Source: CALBPI01 sp038524795 (GTDB lineage: Bacteria; Pseudomonadota; Gammaproteobacteria; Steroidobacterales; Woeseiaceae). Taken from it: a DNA stretch of 64,000 bases. The position numbers were made by a program, and so were the translations under genes. Positions 8,171 to 17,224 of this stretch are shown piece after piece; position 1 is the stretch's first letter, and the number at the start of each line of letters is the position of its first letter. The stretch spans positions 62,001 to 126,000 of the forward strand of contig JBCBIJ010000005.1 in NCBI GenBank assembly GCA_038524795.1. Direction: 5' to 3'. The notes below the pieces were generated by a model. That model did not search any database. It saw only the letters and a list, made by a program, of their open reading frames with translations, and had not been told where the DNA came from.

Positions 8171-10456
8171 GTGCAAAGCCTCGATTGGGACGCGTTCTCG
8201 CGAATGGAAGCAGAATGGGATCGATTGGCGGCCGTCCGGGCAGGTCAGTCGCTGTTCTCCGGTTGGTCCTGGCTCGCAACATGGTGGGAGTCTTTCGGTG
8301 TCGATCGCGATGCGGAGTTTATCGGGCTCGTGGTCCGCGACCCCAACAGCGAGATCGTAGGCCTTGTGCCATTCAGTCGAACCACGGAGCGTGTGCGCCC
8401 CTTGATCCGTGTGACGCGACTACAGCTGCTCGGCGACTTCCACGGTGGGCCGCCCACAGTCCGCACGGAGTACCAAACGCTAAACATCGTGGACGCCCAC
8501 CGAGTGGAGATTGTCACGGCAATTGGGGAACACTTGCTCGCGCGTCGCGACTGGTCAGATCTGGTGATAAAGGATCTCGATGCGTCTTGCGCCGGGATGC
8601 AATTGCTGTGCGATGTGCTTGCGCAGAACAGTCACTTTCGCTCGATCGGAGACGCGCTAAGCGATCGTACGTGGCGTGTGTCTACGGATGGCGCATTTGC
8701 CGAATACAAGGCCAGTCTCCCGCAAAGCCGCCGGCGAAGCATGTTTCACAAGCGAGATCATTTACTACGAGATAGAGACGTCGCGCTTGAGTGGGCGGAT
8801 CGGGACCAGGTAGTCGAGTACTTACAGCAGCTGAATGACTTGCATGCGATTCGCTGGGGGCGGCCGGTATTCGGACCATCGCAGTTGAAGTTCTACCGTG
8901 AGCTGTGCAGTCACTACGTCAACCTAGGCCAGTTGCGGCTCAGCCGGGTTCGCGTAGATGGAACCGTGCGATCCGTGTTGCTCGACTTTGTGGACGGGCA
9001 GTGCGAATACAACCTGCAGCTTGGGTTTGATGATACTTGCTTGGGCTCGCGTTACTCCTTGGGCCTGATTCACCTCGGTTTCGCTATTGAGCATGCCTTT
9101 TCATGCCCGAATACGCAGGTGCTGGATCTGCTTGCGGGCGCGGGCAAGTCAACTAACTACAAAAAGGCATTCGCAACAGGCTTCGAGAATCTGCGGAGCG
9201 CGCAGTTTGTCCGTCGCGGTTTGACGCGGCCCATACATCGAGTTCGTGACTGGCGTCGCAACCGGCTGCGTCCTGTTCCGGGCGGCGCAATCGCGGTTGT
9301 ATCCGCCGCGCATTCGGTAACCGGTTATCACACCGCAGTGGCATTAGCCAAGTCGGGTGTTTCCGTGGTGGGCCTCGCGTCCGCCCAAGGCAGCAATGAA
9401 TTCATGCGCTCGCGGGTGTGGCGGGACTTCATACGAATCGACTACAGTGCCGCCGCTGTGATCGAGTCCCTACGACAGGTCGTCGATCGGTTCGCAGGTT
9501 GCGATGCTGTCTTTTTTCCATGTGACGACGAGTTGGTCGAGTATCTTGCAACGGCGGACTTTGAGTTACCTAAGCTTGTTCGTGTGGTGCTGCCCACGAA
9601 GCCAGCTATGCGGTTGCTGCTGCAGAAGACGGCGTTCTACGATTGGTCCATGCGGCAGGCATTGCCGGTACCGTGGTCAGCCAGCCTCTCTGCTGAAGTG
9701 TTGTCCCAGGACGAGCTGGCGCGATTCGAGCGGCCGTTTATCATCAAGCCGTCTGTGCGGGATAAGCGTTGGAATGATCACTATCCATCTGAAAAGCTGC
9801 TTCGGATAGAGACGGCAGACGATCTTGTCAGGATCGACTGTGCGGTATTGGCAACGCTCGCAGACGAGTACGTCGTACAGCAGTGGATTCCGGGCGATGA
9901 CGACGCTGTCTATTTTGGTTTGTGCTTCTTCGATTCTGCGGGTCTATGTCGCGCAGTGGTCGGCGGTCGCAAATTGTTTCAGTGGCCACGGGGCGGCGGC
10001 AACACGGCCGCTTGTGTGACCTGGGATGACCCCGAACTGCTGGACCTTACGCGCGCCGTGCTACGGCATGCTGGAATGCGCGGCATTGGTTCTATGGAGT
10101 TCAAACGCGACGCGGACACGGGGCGCTACATGATGATTGAACCGACAGTGGGGCGCAGCGACCACCAGTCCTTTCTTGCGTTGTCTGCCGGCGTGAACAT
10201 TCCAGTGCTGTCATTTCGCGCAGCGCTGGGCGAGGATTGCGACTGGGTTCAACCGAGCCGCAGTGCAATGTGGATTGATGATTTGGCGGTGGCCCGGCTC
10301 ATTCGTCAGTCTGGCGTTCGCGCGGTTTTCGCAAGACTCAAGAAGTATTTTGTTGGCAAACCCAGCTTCATACGGATTCGGCTCGCGGATCCGCGGGTAG
10401 CATTTGCGTTTCTCGCCGCCATCTTGCGGCGGATCGCGCGCCAACGAAGAAATTGA
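8171..10456 (+). CDS. FemAB/CelD-like N-acyltransferase fused to an ATP-grasp ligase
   Basis: I place the start at GTG 8171 because AGGGG lies 6 bases upstream and the acyltransferase domain begins there; the open frame extends to 8054 into the flippase gene but with no domain content. In the 761-residue product, residues 1-340 resemble the GNAT-like BioF2/CelD/FemAB group (LFSGWSWLATWWESF near 28, LHAIRWGRPVFG near 225, LAGAGKSTNYKKAF near 322). Residues 370-680 form an ATP-grasp unit: PFIIKPS (522-528), QQWIPGDDD (570-578) and the metal-binding IEPTVGRSDHQ (about 656-666). It probably activates a carboxylate with ATP and makes an amide on a sugar or peptide in the polysaccharide pathway (inference). 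The fusion is unusual. Confidence 0.75.
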   Translation: MQSLDWDAFSRMEAEWDRLAAVRAGQSLFSGWSWLATWWESFGVDRDAEFIGLVVRDPNSEIVGLVPFSRTTERVRPLIRVTRLQLLGDFHGGPPTVRTEYQTLNIVDAHRVEIVTAIGEHLLARRDWSDLVIKDLDASCAGMQLLCDVLAQNSHFRSIGDALSDRTWRVSTDGAFAEYKASLPQSRRRSMFHKRDHLLRDRDVALEWADRDQVVEYLQQLNDLHAIRWGRPVFGPSQLKFYRELCSHYVNLGQLRLSRVRVDGTVRSVLLDFVDGQCEYNLQLGFDDTCLGSRYSLGLIHLGFAIEHAFSCPNTQVLDLLAGAGKSTNYKKAFATGFENLRSAQFVRRGLTRPIHRVRDWRRNRLRPVPGGAIAVVSAAHSVTGYHTAVALAKSGVSVVGLASAQGSNEFMRSRVWRDFIRIDYSAAAVIESLRQVVDRFAGCDAVFFPCDDELVEYLATADFELPKLVRVVLPTKPAMRLLLQKTAFYDWSMRQALPVPWSASLSAEVLSQDELARFERPFIIKPSVRDKRWNDHYPSEKLLRIETADDLVRIDCAVLATLADEYVVQQWIPGDDDAVYFGLCFFDSAGLCRAVVGGRKLFQWPRGGGNTAACVTWDDPELLDLTRAVLRHAGMRGIGSMEFKRDADTGRYMMIEPTVGRSDHQSFLALSAGVNIPVLSFRAALGEDCDWVQPSRSAMWIDDLAVARLIRQSGVRAVFARLKKYFVGKPSFIRIRLADPRVAFAFLAAILRRIARQRRN

Positions 10457-10489
10457 GATTGATCGGCGTATTGGTTTAAGGAGGCGGGA

Positions 10490-11122
10490 ATGAGCCGCTG
10501 GTTTCAGATTCTTGCTGACTCGTTTTTCGTCTACCGAAAGCGCATAGACAGCTTCAAAGCAACACAGGCCAGTCCCGCGTCTGGTGTCACACTGGAAGAG
10601 GTTGACCCCAGCAAAGACGCGGATCGCGAAGCAATGGCCGTCCTGTGGGCACGTGCCTACTACGATGACGCCGAGAGTGCCCTCGACGTAAGCAGAAAGC
10701 AGGTACAAGCGCTGTGGGACCGCGGCGACTTTTGCATGGGGCTGAGGCTCGATGACAAACTTGTTGGCATGCAATGGATGGCTTTCGGTGACGGAATCGC
10801 GTCCATGCAGTTTGCTCGCTGCCTCTCGCCCTACCAGGCCATGGTATTGGCGCATGATTCCTACATTGCCGAGGAAGGAAGAGGCCGACGGCTTCAAATC
10901 GATCTGCTGGACAAGGCCGTGGAAGTATCAGCGTCGCGCGGCGCAGTTTGGGTCTATAGCTTTGTCGGCGCCAGAAACTTCGCATCGGTGCGCAATCTCA
11001 TGCGGTCCTTCGATGAGTACCAGTTGATGACCCACGTAAAGATCGACATTCCGCTCACTGCGGTGCACCGCTACCCTGGCTTCACGGAGGATGGCTGGCT
11101 GCGTTGTACAACGCCGCGCTAG
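10490..11122 (+). CDS. GNAT-like acetyltransferase family protein
   Basis: This 210-residue protein starts at an ATG with a strong ribosome site (AAGGAGG at 10478-10484, 5-base spacing). The middle and C-terminal parts follow the GNAT pattern: a DDKLVGMQWMAFGDG strand pair, a GRGRRLQIDLL stretch resembling the acetyl-CoA phosphate-binding loop, and an ASVRNLMRSF segment like the late GNAT Asn/Ser helix. A role in acylating an amino sugar is plausible from its place directly behind the acyltransferase/ATP-grasp fusion, but the match is distant. It is the last gene of the plus-strand run and overlaps the convergent minus-strand gene by 4 bases. Confidence 0.6.
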   Translation: MSRWFQILADSFFVYRKRIDSFKATQASPASGVTLEEVDPSKDADREAMAVLWARAYYDDAESALDVSRKQVQALWDRGDFCMGLRLDDKLVGMQWMAFGDGIASMQFARCLSPYQAMVLAHDSYIAEEGRGRRLQIDLLDKAVEVSASRGAVWVYSFVGARNFASVRNLMRSFDEYQLMTHVKIDIPLTAVHRYPGFTEDGWLRCTTPR

Positions 11123-12423
11123 TCGTCTTTTGCGACCGCTGTCTCCTGGGCTAGTTGTGCAAACTGACTGAACACGGCTTCCTCGCTGTAGCGTTCGATG
11201 CCGCTGTAGCTCAGATCGTCCGCAATCGACTGGCCACGGGCTTTTCGTTCCAGCGCATCTTCCAGCAGCGCGATAATAGGCTTAGGATCTTCATCCTGAA
11301 ACAGGAATCCGCAGTTGCTGTCGCGGATCAAACGCGCCAGTTCACCTTCACGGCACACCGCAATGATGGGTCGTTTGGCGGCTAAGTATTCGAAAAGCTT
11401 GGAGGGTAGCCAACCTTCACGGCTTTTGTCCGAGAGGCCGGATGCAATCAGCAAAAAATCGGCGTGGCGACAGCGCTCGCGCGCCTCGTGCTGTGGGACC
11501 CTCGTGATCAATGTGACGATATCCGAAATGCCCAGTTCCGCGATGACGCGGGGCGTCGTGGCGTCGGCAACGCCGACAAGGTCAACGCGCAGTCGTTCCG
11601 CGATGTGTTGCCATTGAGCGGGGCTGCTGCGGCGTTTCCATTGTCCTAGCGCACGAAAAAACGTGTATGGGTCTTTCGCCGGATAGAAAATGCCCGTGTA
11701 GACGACTCGAACAGAGGTGTCGTCCGGGACATGGACATCCTTTGGCGGGCCATCGTCCATCGCGTAGGAGTTGGTGATGGTTCGGAACTTTCCAGCATCA
11801 AGACTGGGAAATCGACGTCGCAGGACGTCGGTGTAACCTTCCGTCGTAGAGATAACGAATCGAGCCTTGCGCATCGCGCGGCGCTCGATGGTCCGCGCGA
11901 TGATGTGCGGCTGGTCATGCCGTCCCGTGCGAACGAACTGATCCCAGGGGTCGCGCAGATCAACGATCCAGGGTAGATCCCGATGTGCGCGCAGCAGCAG
12001 CCCAACCACATGAAGCGAGTGTGGTGGTGTTGACGTAACAAGTACTGATGGTGTGCTGGGATCGCGTTGCGAGAGCAACGCCTCGATACGCTTCGCCATC
12101 GACCGCGCCAGATCGAGTTCACTATCGAGTCCGGTGACTTTCGAACCCAGAAGCCTTGTCATCTGGTGCCAACGCTTGACGAAACGCGACCTCGGCTGCG
12201 TCTGTGACCGCCCCGTCTGCGCCGGGTGGCACTGGATGCGATCAGGCAGCGAGTCAGCAAGATCTGACTCCAGCGCGTTGAAATCGTGCGGACCGTGAAC
12301 GACGTCGACGGTCCAGCCGACGTTGGCCATGTGTCTCGCTAGCCGAAACGGCCGAATCGCTCCAACGATGTTGGTAGGGGGGAAGTATCGGCTGACGAGT
12401 ATCAGATGGGGTGTCACGGGCAC
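11119..12423 (-). CDS. Glycosyltransferase family 4-like protein
   Basis: The 434-residue product begins with LILVSRYFPPTNIVGAIRPF, the FPP-x-GG type N-terminus common in GT4 enzymes, followed by a Rossmann-like half. It carries IVDLRDPWDQF, an internal VVYTGIFYPAKDP motif that matches the usual GRL-x-x-K donor-loop position, and a C-terminal region with KLFEYLAAKRPIIAV, the donor-binding EY-x-A motif. It is cytoplasmic and converges with the plus-strand operon, overlapping its last gene by 4 bases. It lies 3 bases downstream of the GT-C gene on the same strand, so the two are likely cotranscribed. Confidence 0.85.
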   Translation of the reverse strand: MPVTPHLILVSRYFPPTNIVGAIRPFRLARHMANVGWTVDVVHGPHDFNALESDLADSLPDRIQCHPAQTGRSQTQPRSRFVKRWHQMTRLLGSKVTGLDSELDLARSMAKRIEALLSQRDPSTPSVLVTSTPPHSLHVVGLLLRAHRDLPWIVDLRDPWDQFVRTGRHDQPHIIARTIERRAMRKARFVISTTEGYTDVLRRRFPSLDAGKFRTITNSYAMDDGPPKDVHVPDDTSVRVVYTGIFYPAKDPYTFFRALGQWKRRSSPAQWQHIAERLRVDLVGVADATTPRVIAELGISDIVTLITRVPQHEARERCRHADFLLIASGLSDKSREGWLPSKLFEYLAAKRPIIAVCREGELARLIRDSNCGFLFQDEDPKPIIALLEDALERKARGQSIADDLSYSGIERYSEEAVFSQFAQLAQETAVAKDD

Positions 12424-12426
12424 GCT

Positions 12427-14358
12427 TCAACCGCCATCAGACGTACGTGGCAACCGAATGACTCGGAGATTGCCGTCCGGCGTCACCCAGCCGCTCGCTT
12501 CCCCGACTTGGTCAATGAGCGCTTGCTCCCATCTATTGTGGACGCGCGCGCGCTCTCCCAACAGAACCCAGACGTCGCTGTCGCGGCGCAGCTCGTCGAG
12601 GTCGTCCGCCGACGCAATTAACGGCAGGTTCGACCATCGCTCAATGGTCGCGTTACGACAGGCTTGCCCGCGAAACCGGTTGTCCGACTCGTCAAGGTAG
12701 ACATAGTCGGCGCTAAGATAGGGTGTCGCCTCGGTTAGCGTTGTAACCGTAACGCTTCCCGTACCGGCGCGCGCCTCGATGTACCGGGCCGCCCCGTCGA
12801 AATCGAAGCGCTTGTAATAGTGCGAGACCAAGCGTGTTGGCAGGCCCACACGGAAGTTGGTGTCGTAATCTGCAATTCCGATGATTCGAGCCGGTTGAAA
12901 ATCCGGTCCAAACAGAAAAACCACGACAAGTGCGCCGGTCGCAACGATTCGGCGGATCGAACGTCGCAAAGCGACGCTGCCGAGGACGGCGCCGAAACCA
13001 TGCACGAACGCGATCAACAGGAGCGGGTACAAAAAGAACGCGTACCGCGTTTCCGTGAACGTTGTGGATAGCAGGCCCAGCACGGTGATGGACAAGACGA
13101 TCGTTGCCAGTAGAACGGAGACATGGTCGACGTCGTCCTCCTGCCGTTTCGTGAGTAAGACCCGTGCGATTGCCAAGGCGACGCCGAAGAACAGCAACAA
13201 TGCGAAGGGCCCAAAAACAGCAAACCAAGGTCTGACGAGACTGTCGAGCGCGTTCGGATAGTCGATGAGTGCGATGAGCACCCGCTTCAGTTCGCTGAAT
13301 CCGTCCGGCACCACAAGGGCGAACAGCGCCCATATGAATCCGCCGGCAAGCAGCATCCATGTGGCCGTAGCCGGCAACCAACGATTCACGAAGTGGTTGG
13401 GGGCCAGCCAACCGCTAACGCCAAAGCCAGCGGCCAACAGTAGGGCCAAGGTGAGCTGGTTCGCAGTCAACGCCGCGCCAACGGCAATGAGCGCGATCAG
13501 CGCGTGTCCCCGCACAGCGCCACTACGCGCCGCGCGCGCCAGCAGGCAGGCCGCCACTACCAGGGTTCCGACTGACGCCAGTATTGCGGGCACGCTGTGC
13601 GATAACCAGAGCAGTTTTGGAAGCAGGACGTCGCCTATCGTGCTGCCTCCAGTCGCCGGCGGAAAGGTATCGGTCGTAAACTGCGCGCCCAATCGAAAGT
13701 CGGTTTTGAGGAATGCAACGGTCCCAACGATCGCCAGTATGAAGAATGCGTTTAGACCTGCGGGTCGCAGCGACTTGCGAAACACGGGCAAGAGCAGGTT
13801 GGACAACAACAGAAAAATGCCGCCTTCCCAGACCAGAGGCGCCAGGATCGAGGAAATCACCAGGGGTCTGTACGTGGCCGCCGATGGCCGCGAAATCGCG
13901 CGCAGCAAAAACACCTGGTGCCAGACGAACAAGGCCTGAAAAGGTGCGTACATGCGGGCGAATCGCGCCATTTCGATGTGCCAGATCGACACGCTCAGTA
14001 TGATGGCAACGCCGATCGCCGCGGTACGGTGGGTGCTCTCCCGAGTCAGAACGTAGGCACCTGCAATTGCCAGTACGCTACAAAGCGCGGGTACTAGCCG
14101 AGAGGCATATTCAACGTCCACGCCTATCGCAAGCAGGGGCATCATCAAGGCCTGGATCAATAGACCGCGGACGTAATACCCGCCACATGGAAACGCAGGG
14201 AGGCCCGTCTCTAGAAAGTTGACGGTGGACCGGTACAGGAAGAATTCGTCGGTCGTCAACGACCAAGTGCCCAGGCCTCTGAAGCGAACCCAGGCTGCGG
14301 CGAACAGCAGTAACGACAGCCCAAGCAGTTCGCCGCGTGACCAAGTTGTTGTTTTCAT
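12427..14358 (-). CDS. GT-C membrane glycosyltransferase (PMT_2/ArnT-like)
   Basis: The 643-residue protein has about 11-13 hydrophobic helices and a soluble C-terminal tail of about 150 residues. The first periplasmic loop holds LTTDEFFLYRS (residues 33-43), the acidic DE catalytic site characteristic of ArnT/PMT GT-C enzymes, and a later MARFARMYA loop is also typical. Members use polyprenyl-phosphate sugars as donors and act on the periplasmic face. The GtrB-like enzyme at 20661-21644 could supply such a donor (inference). ATG at 14358; 199 bases separate it from the secreted-protein gene. Confidence 0.83.
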   Translation of the reverse strand: MKTTTWSRGELLGLSLLLFAAAWVRFRGLGTWSLTTDEFFLYRSTVNFLETGLPAFPCGGYYVRGLLIQALMMPLLAIGVDVEYASRLVPALCSVLAIAGAYVLTRESTHRTAAIGVAIILSVSIWHIEMARFARMYAPFQALFVWHQVFLLRAISRPSAATYRPLVISSILAPLVWEGGIFLLLSNLLLPVFRKSLRPAGLNAFFILAIVGTVAFLKTDFRLGAQFTTDTFPPATGGSTIGDVLLPKLLWLSHSVPAILASVGTLVVAACLLARAARSGAVRGHALIALIAVGAALTANQLTLALLLAAGFGVSGWLAPNHFVNRWLPATATWMLLAGGFIWALFALVVPDGFSELKRVLIALIDYPNALDSLVRPWFAVFGPFALLLFFGVALAIARVLLTKRQEDDVDHVSVLLATIVLSITVLGLLSTTFTETRYAFFLYPLLLIAFVHGFGAVLGSVALRRSIRRIVATGALVVVFLFGPDFQPARIIGIADYDTNFRVGLPTRLVSHYYKRFDFDGAARYIEARAGTGSVTVTTLTEATPYLSADYVYLDESDNRFRGQACRNATIERWSNLPLIASADDLDELRRDSDVWVLLGERARVHNRWEQALIDQVGEASGWVTPDGNLRVIRLPRTSDGG

Positions 14359-14497
14359 TGTCTTCGGCTACGTCGCGCCCAACAAAGTGCACGCGACGCC
14401 GTGATCCCGCATAAATGCCTCGCCGTGGGCATTGTACTGCCTGCAAGGGTTTGGCGCGACGGTGCTCAGCACCCGCGCGAGACTTGCAACTCGGCAC

Positions 14498-14532
14498 GCC
14501 AGGTGATCTCCAATGGGTAAGATCAACCTGGC
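14498..14532. repeat. Inverted repeat in the 14.4-14.5 kb gap
   Basis: GCCAGGT (14498-14504) pairs with ACCTGGC (14526-14532) around a 21-base loop, in the gap between the stop of the secreted-protein gene and the start of the GT-C gene. There is no T-run on either side, so I do not call it a terminator. Confidence 0.3.
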
Positions 14533-14557
14533 AGCCAGTGGGGCGAGTCTCCGTCGG

Positions 14558-15622
14558 TCAGAACGGGCCTGGGCTCTCCGGTGGACTCGGGCAATCCGAC
14601 TGGCACAAGGGAAACCCATTCTGGTTGACGTTGCCATTTTCGTCGACGACGTAAAGATAGGCTGCATCTAGGCTGGCAATCGCGCCGCGGTTCAGACGGA
14701 ACTGAATCTGATTGTTGTTCCACTGAACCGGTATTTGCAATTCACCCACCGACGTTTCGCTCCACGTGGGCGTCGACTTAATCTCCACGCGTGCGCGCGA
14801 GTTCGTCACGTAATAGTCGGTTATCTGCCACGTTGCATTGTTCCACTCTGCATCGCCACTGCCATCGAAACCCAACAAGCGCGGAACCAAGCCGTCAGCC
14901 TGCGGTTCGCTGAAATTGTTAATCGTATGCAAATTGGAGCCGTTGACGCGTGCATTGATGGTATTGCTGTCGAGCGAGAGGTACAGCTCCATCCGATTCC
15001 ATTGGTTCACCTGTCCATTGAAACTTTTCCAGCTCGGACCGCCACCGTCGTAGGTCAGATGCATCTGCGTCCACGACACACGTGCGTCGGGGCTGCTGCC
15101 CGACGAATCCCAGACTCGAATGAACTTGTGGGAGCCGCCGGCACCATTGTCCGAACTCGTGGGCGAGTAGTCCGGTTTGAAGTACCAGCTAATGTAGAGC
15201 TGCCGAGTATCTCCGGCGGAAGGATCCGGTATGCCCGCGGGGTCGCCGATCCAGGCGTCATTGCCGCTGAAGCGGCCTTCGTACACTGAATTCCTGACGC
15301 CTCGGAAGCTGCCCGAGCGCTCTAAGTAGACGCTGCCCTCGTTGTCTTTCCAAGGCATGCTGCCACCCACGGGAACAAGGCTGTCGTCCGCCACCGATGT
15401 GTAGGCCTCCACCTTGTCGCCGTTAATCCAGGCCTGGTCGACCTGGTCGAAGAAGTAGGGCGTCGGCGAATCTGGCGTTCCGAAGTCCGTACCCAGAATC
15501 TCAATGATTGATTCGTCCGTGAGCGTGCCATCGACCGAACTGATCTCCGGGTCGGCGGAAGCGGCCCCACATAGCGTGGCAAGCGCCAGAGCGGATGCCA
15601 GCGATTTGGCTTGATTATCCAT
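14558..15622 (-). CDS. Secreted protein with TIG-like and lectin-like regions
   Basis: The 354-residue product begins with a Sec signal peptide (residues 1-23, cleavage near GAASA-DP). Residues 26-70 (ISSVDGTLTDESIIEILG, TDFG) resemble an IPT/TIG immunoglobulin-like strand set. The middle (about 140-280, with LYISWYFKPDYSP, SHKFIRVW and WNRMELYLSLD) reads like a concanavalin-type beta-sandwich seen in sugar-binding or polysaccharide-cleaving proteins. The C-terminus has AAYLYVVDENGNVNQNG and two cysteines (LCQSDC). There is no lipobox, membrane anchor or PEP-CTERM tail. A role in handling the exported polysaccharide is inferred from context; I cannot name the enzyme class. Confidence 0.6.
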   Translation of the reverse strand: MDNQAKSLASALALATLCGAASADPEISSVDGTLTDESIIEILGTDFGTPDSPTPYFFDQVDQAWINGDKVEAYTSVADDSLVPVGGSMPWKDNEGSVYLERSGSFRGVRNSVYEGRFSGNDAWIGDPAGIPDPSAGDTRQLYISWYFKPDYSPTSSDNGAGGSHKFIRVWDSSGSSPDARVSWTQMHLTYDGGGPSWKSFNGQVNQWNRMELYLSLDSNTINARVNGSNLHTINNFSEPQADGLVPRLLGFDGSGDAEWNNATWQITDYYVTNSRARVEIKSTPTWSETSVGELQIPVQWNNNQIQFRLNRGAIASLDAAYLYVVDENGNVNQNGFPLCQSDCPSPPESPGPF

Positions 15623-15771
15623 ATATGGTCCTGTAATTGCTTATCGCAATCGTTGAACGAGCACCGCGTGTGAATCAGGGTGCCGTATGCGCGGATTCTG
15701 TCTCCGTAGCCGCAGCGATTTCAAGTGACTCCAATCTGCGACATAAGCGCGTACAAGTAAAAAGTATTAAA

Positions 15772-15789
15772 AATCATAGAGCTATGATT
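15772..15789. repeat. Inverted repeat AATCATAG-AG-CTATGATT
   Basis: Perfect 8-bp arms flank a 2-base centre, about 150 bases upstream of the secreted-protein start and inside an AT-rich stretch. Possible operator; no protein can be named. Confidence 0.35.
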
Positions 15790-15953
15790 CAAACTCGATG
15801 TAGTGCGGTGCTCGCAAATCGCAGGATCTTTCGCATCCGTTTGGCAAGTGGACGGTGGTTTCGGCTTTGCAAGACCCTGAGAGAAGCGAATAGCGCCTGT
15901 TCTGCAACCCTGGGCTTGCTCTGTGTCGATTACCTCACGGACCCGCGCCTCGA

Positions 15954-15975
15954 ACGTGTGATCACAGTCACAGAA
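15954..15975. promoter_or_regulatory. CRP/Vfr-like binding site
   Basis: TGTGA (15957-15961) and TCACA (15968-15972) are separated by exactly 6 bases (TCACAG), matching the CRP consensus core on both arms. The site lies 134 bases before the acyltransferase ATG and in the shared region with the secreted-protein gene. Activation of the acyltransferase or of the divergent gene is an inference from position. Confidence 0.5.
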
Positions 15976-16105
15976 TTCCAGTGTTAAATCCGCGGCGCCC
16001 TCGAGTCGGCATACCGATGGCATCAAGTCGGCGATGTTGCCTGTGATCGGTCGCCGCGCGCGGGCACAATACACGCCACGCGCGTGCAAAGGATGACCCC
16101 GTAAC

Positions 16106-17221
16106 ATGACGATCGCCCGCACCAAAAACGACGTGTCCACACCCCGGTTTGTCGAATTCGATATCCTTCGGTTCCTGGCCGCGTTCGTTGTGGTGTGCTA
16201 CCACTTTGGCGCTCCCAACGTCATAGGCACCTTCGACGGCTCGCGCGTCGCTACGCTTGTACAGAGTGCGACACAGCTCGGCTATCTCGGTGTCAACGTA
16301 TTCTTCATCATCAGCGGTTTCGTGATACTGGCGTCCGCGTCCGGCAAGTCTGCCATTGACTTTGCAATATCCCGATTCTGTCGCCTCTTTCCGACGTACT
16401 GGGTTTGCCTGTTATTAACTGCGGCGGCGCTGGTCGCCGTCGGTGCTGTCGTCACAACACCCGAGTTCTTCGTGCAGGTGCTCGTCAATGCGACGATGCT
16501 GAATAACTATGTCGATGTCGACAGCGTCGATGGTGTCTACTGGACGCTGCACGTAGAACTAAAGTTTTACGCCTTGGTGTTCCTTCTGTGCCTCGTAGGG
16601 TGGGTTGATCGAGTACGGTGGTGGTCAAGCGTCTGGCTCGCGATCGTACTTATCCACGCGGCGACCGGTTATCCGCGCCAGCTGGGGTGGATCATATCGC
16701 CGTCCTATTCTGCGTACTTCATTGCGGGCATCGGTTACTTTCTCGTCGCCTCGCGACGCGATACAGCCTGGGGCGTGGCCCTACTCACAATCACGATACC
16801 TATGACTGTCTGGCACGCAATTGGCCAGTCTCGTGACTTCTACCCTCTGGACCCTGACACCGCGAGGATCGCGGCACCAACAGTAATCGCGCTCGTCCAC
16901 CTCACACTGATTGCTTTGGTGGCATTCGGCGGCCGTATGCGGGCGAGTCGTTCGCTGTTTGTGCTGGGCGGGTTAACCTACCCGGTGTACTTGCTTCACA
17001 ATCAGGCGGGCAAGGCCGTCACAGACGCGTTGTCGGCGCAGGGCATGTCGCTCGCGGCGTCGATGACCTTAGTGCTTGTGACAGTGTTTGTGCTTTCATT
17101 CTTGGTTCATCGCTACATCGATGCCAGACTCGCCAGCCAGTGGCGCCGTTTTCTCGTCACCCGATTGGGCTCCCAAAGACAGGCGCGCCGATCGGCGCGC
17201 GACACCGCGATCGCCGACTGA
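16106..17221 (+). CDS. Acyltransferase family 3 membrane protein (OafA/YrhL type)
   Basis: The 371-residue polytopic protein begins with FVEFDILRFLAAFVVVCYHFG, the family-3 signature containing the conserved Arg and catalytic-loop His. A VNVFFIISGFVI helix and about ten membrane segments follow. These enzymes transfer acetyl or related acyl groups across the inner membrane to sugar hydroxyls, so O-acylation of the polysaccharide is likely. The C-terminal SGNH extension seen in some relatives is absent. It converges with the minus-strand block, with 3 bases between the stops. Confidence 0.87.
   Translation: MTIARTKNDVSTPRFVEFDILRFLAAFVVVCYHFGAPNVIGTFDGSRVATLVQSATQLGYLGVNVFFIISGFVILASASGKSAIDFAISRFCRLFPTYWVCLLLTAAALVAVGAVVTTPEFFVQVLVNATMLNNYVDVDSVDGVYWTLHVELKFYALVFLLCLVGWVDRVRWWSSVWLAIVLIHAATGYPRQLGWIISPSYSAYFIAGIGYFLVASRRDTAWGVALLTITIPMTVWHAIGQSRDFYPLDPDTARIAAPTVIALVHLTLIALVAFGGRMRASRSLFVLGGLTYPVYLLHNQAGKAVTDALSAQGMSLAASMTLVLVTVFVLSFLVHRYIDARLASQWRRFLVTRLGSQRQARRSARDTAIAD
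17183..17200. repeat. 18-bp perfect palindrome at a convergent gene end
   Basis: GCGCGCCGATCGGCGCGC lies in the last codons of the acyltransferase gene, about 20 bases before the convergent stop pair. It could fold as a strong hairpin on either transcript, but there is no T-run, so a bidirectional terminator role is only suggestive. Confidence 0.3.
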
Positions 17222-17224
17222 CGG

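Larger units (their letters stand above)
15623..16105. other. Divergent intergenic region between secreted protein and acyltransferase
   Basis: This 483-base stretch separates divergently transcribed genes and should hold both promoters. I see an AT-rich segment near 15755-15790 with an inverted repeat and a CRP-like site at 15954-15975. Overlapping open frames on both strands are short, have unlikely composition and are not supported as genes. Confidence 0.5.

Noticed and set aside
15670..15690. Minus-strand GGCACCCTGATTCAC as a sigma-54 promoter for the secreted protein
   Set aside because: The -12 element reads TTCAC, lacking the essential GC doublet.
15637..16140. Overlapping open frames on both strands in the divergent gap (116 and 139 codons)
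   Set aside because: They overlap each other antisense, carry no motif, and cover the regulatory stretch with an AT-rich segment and a CRP-like site.
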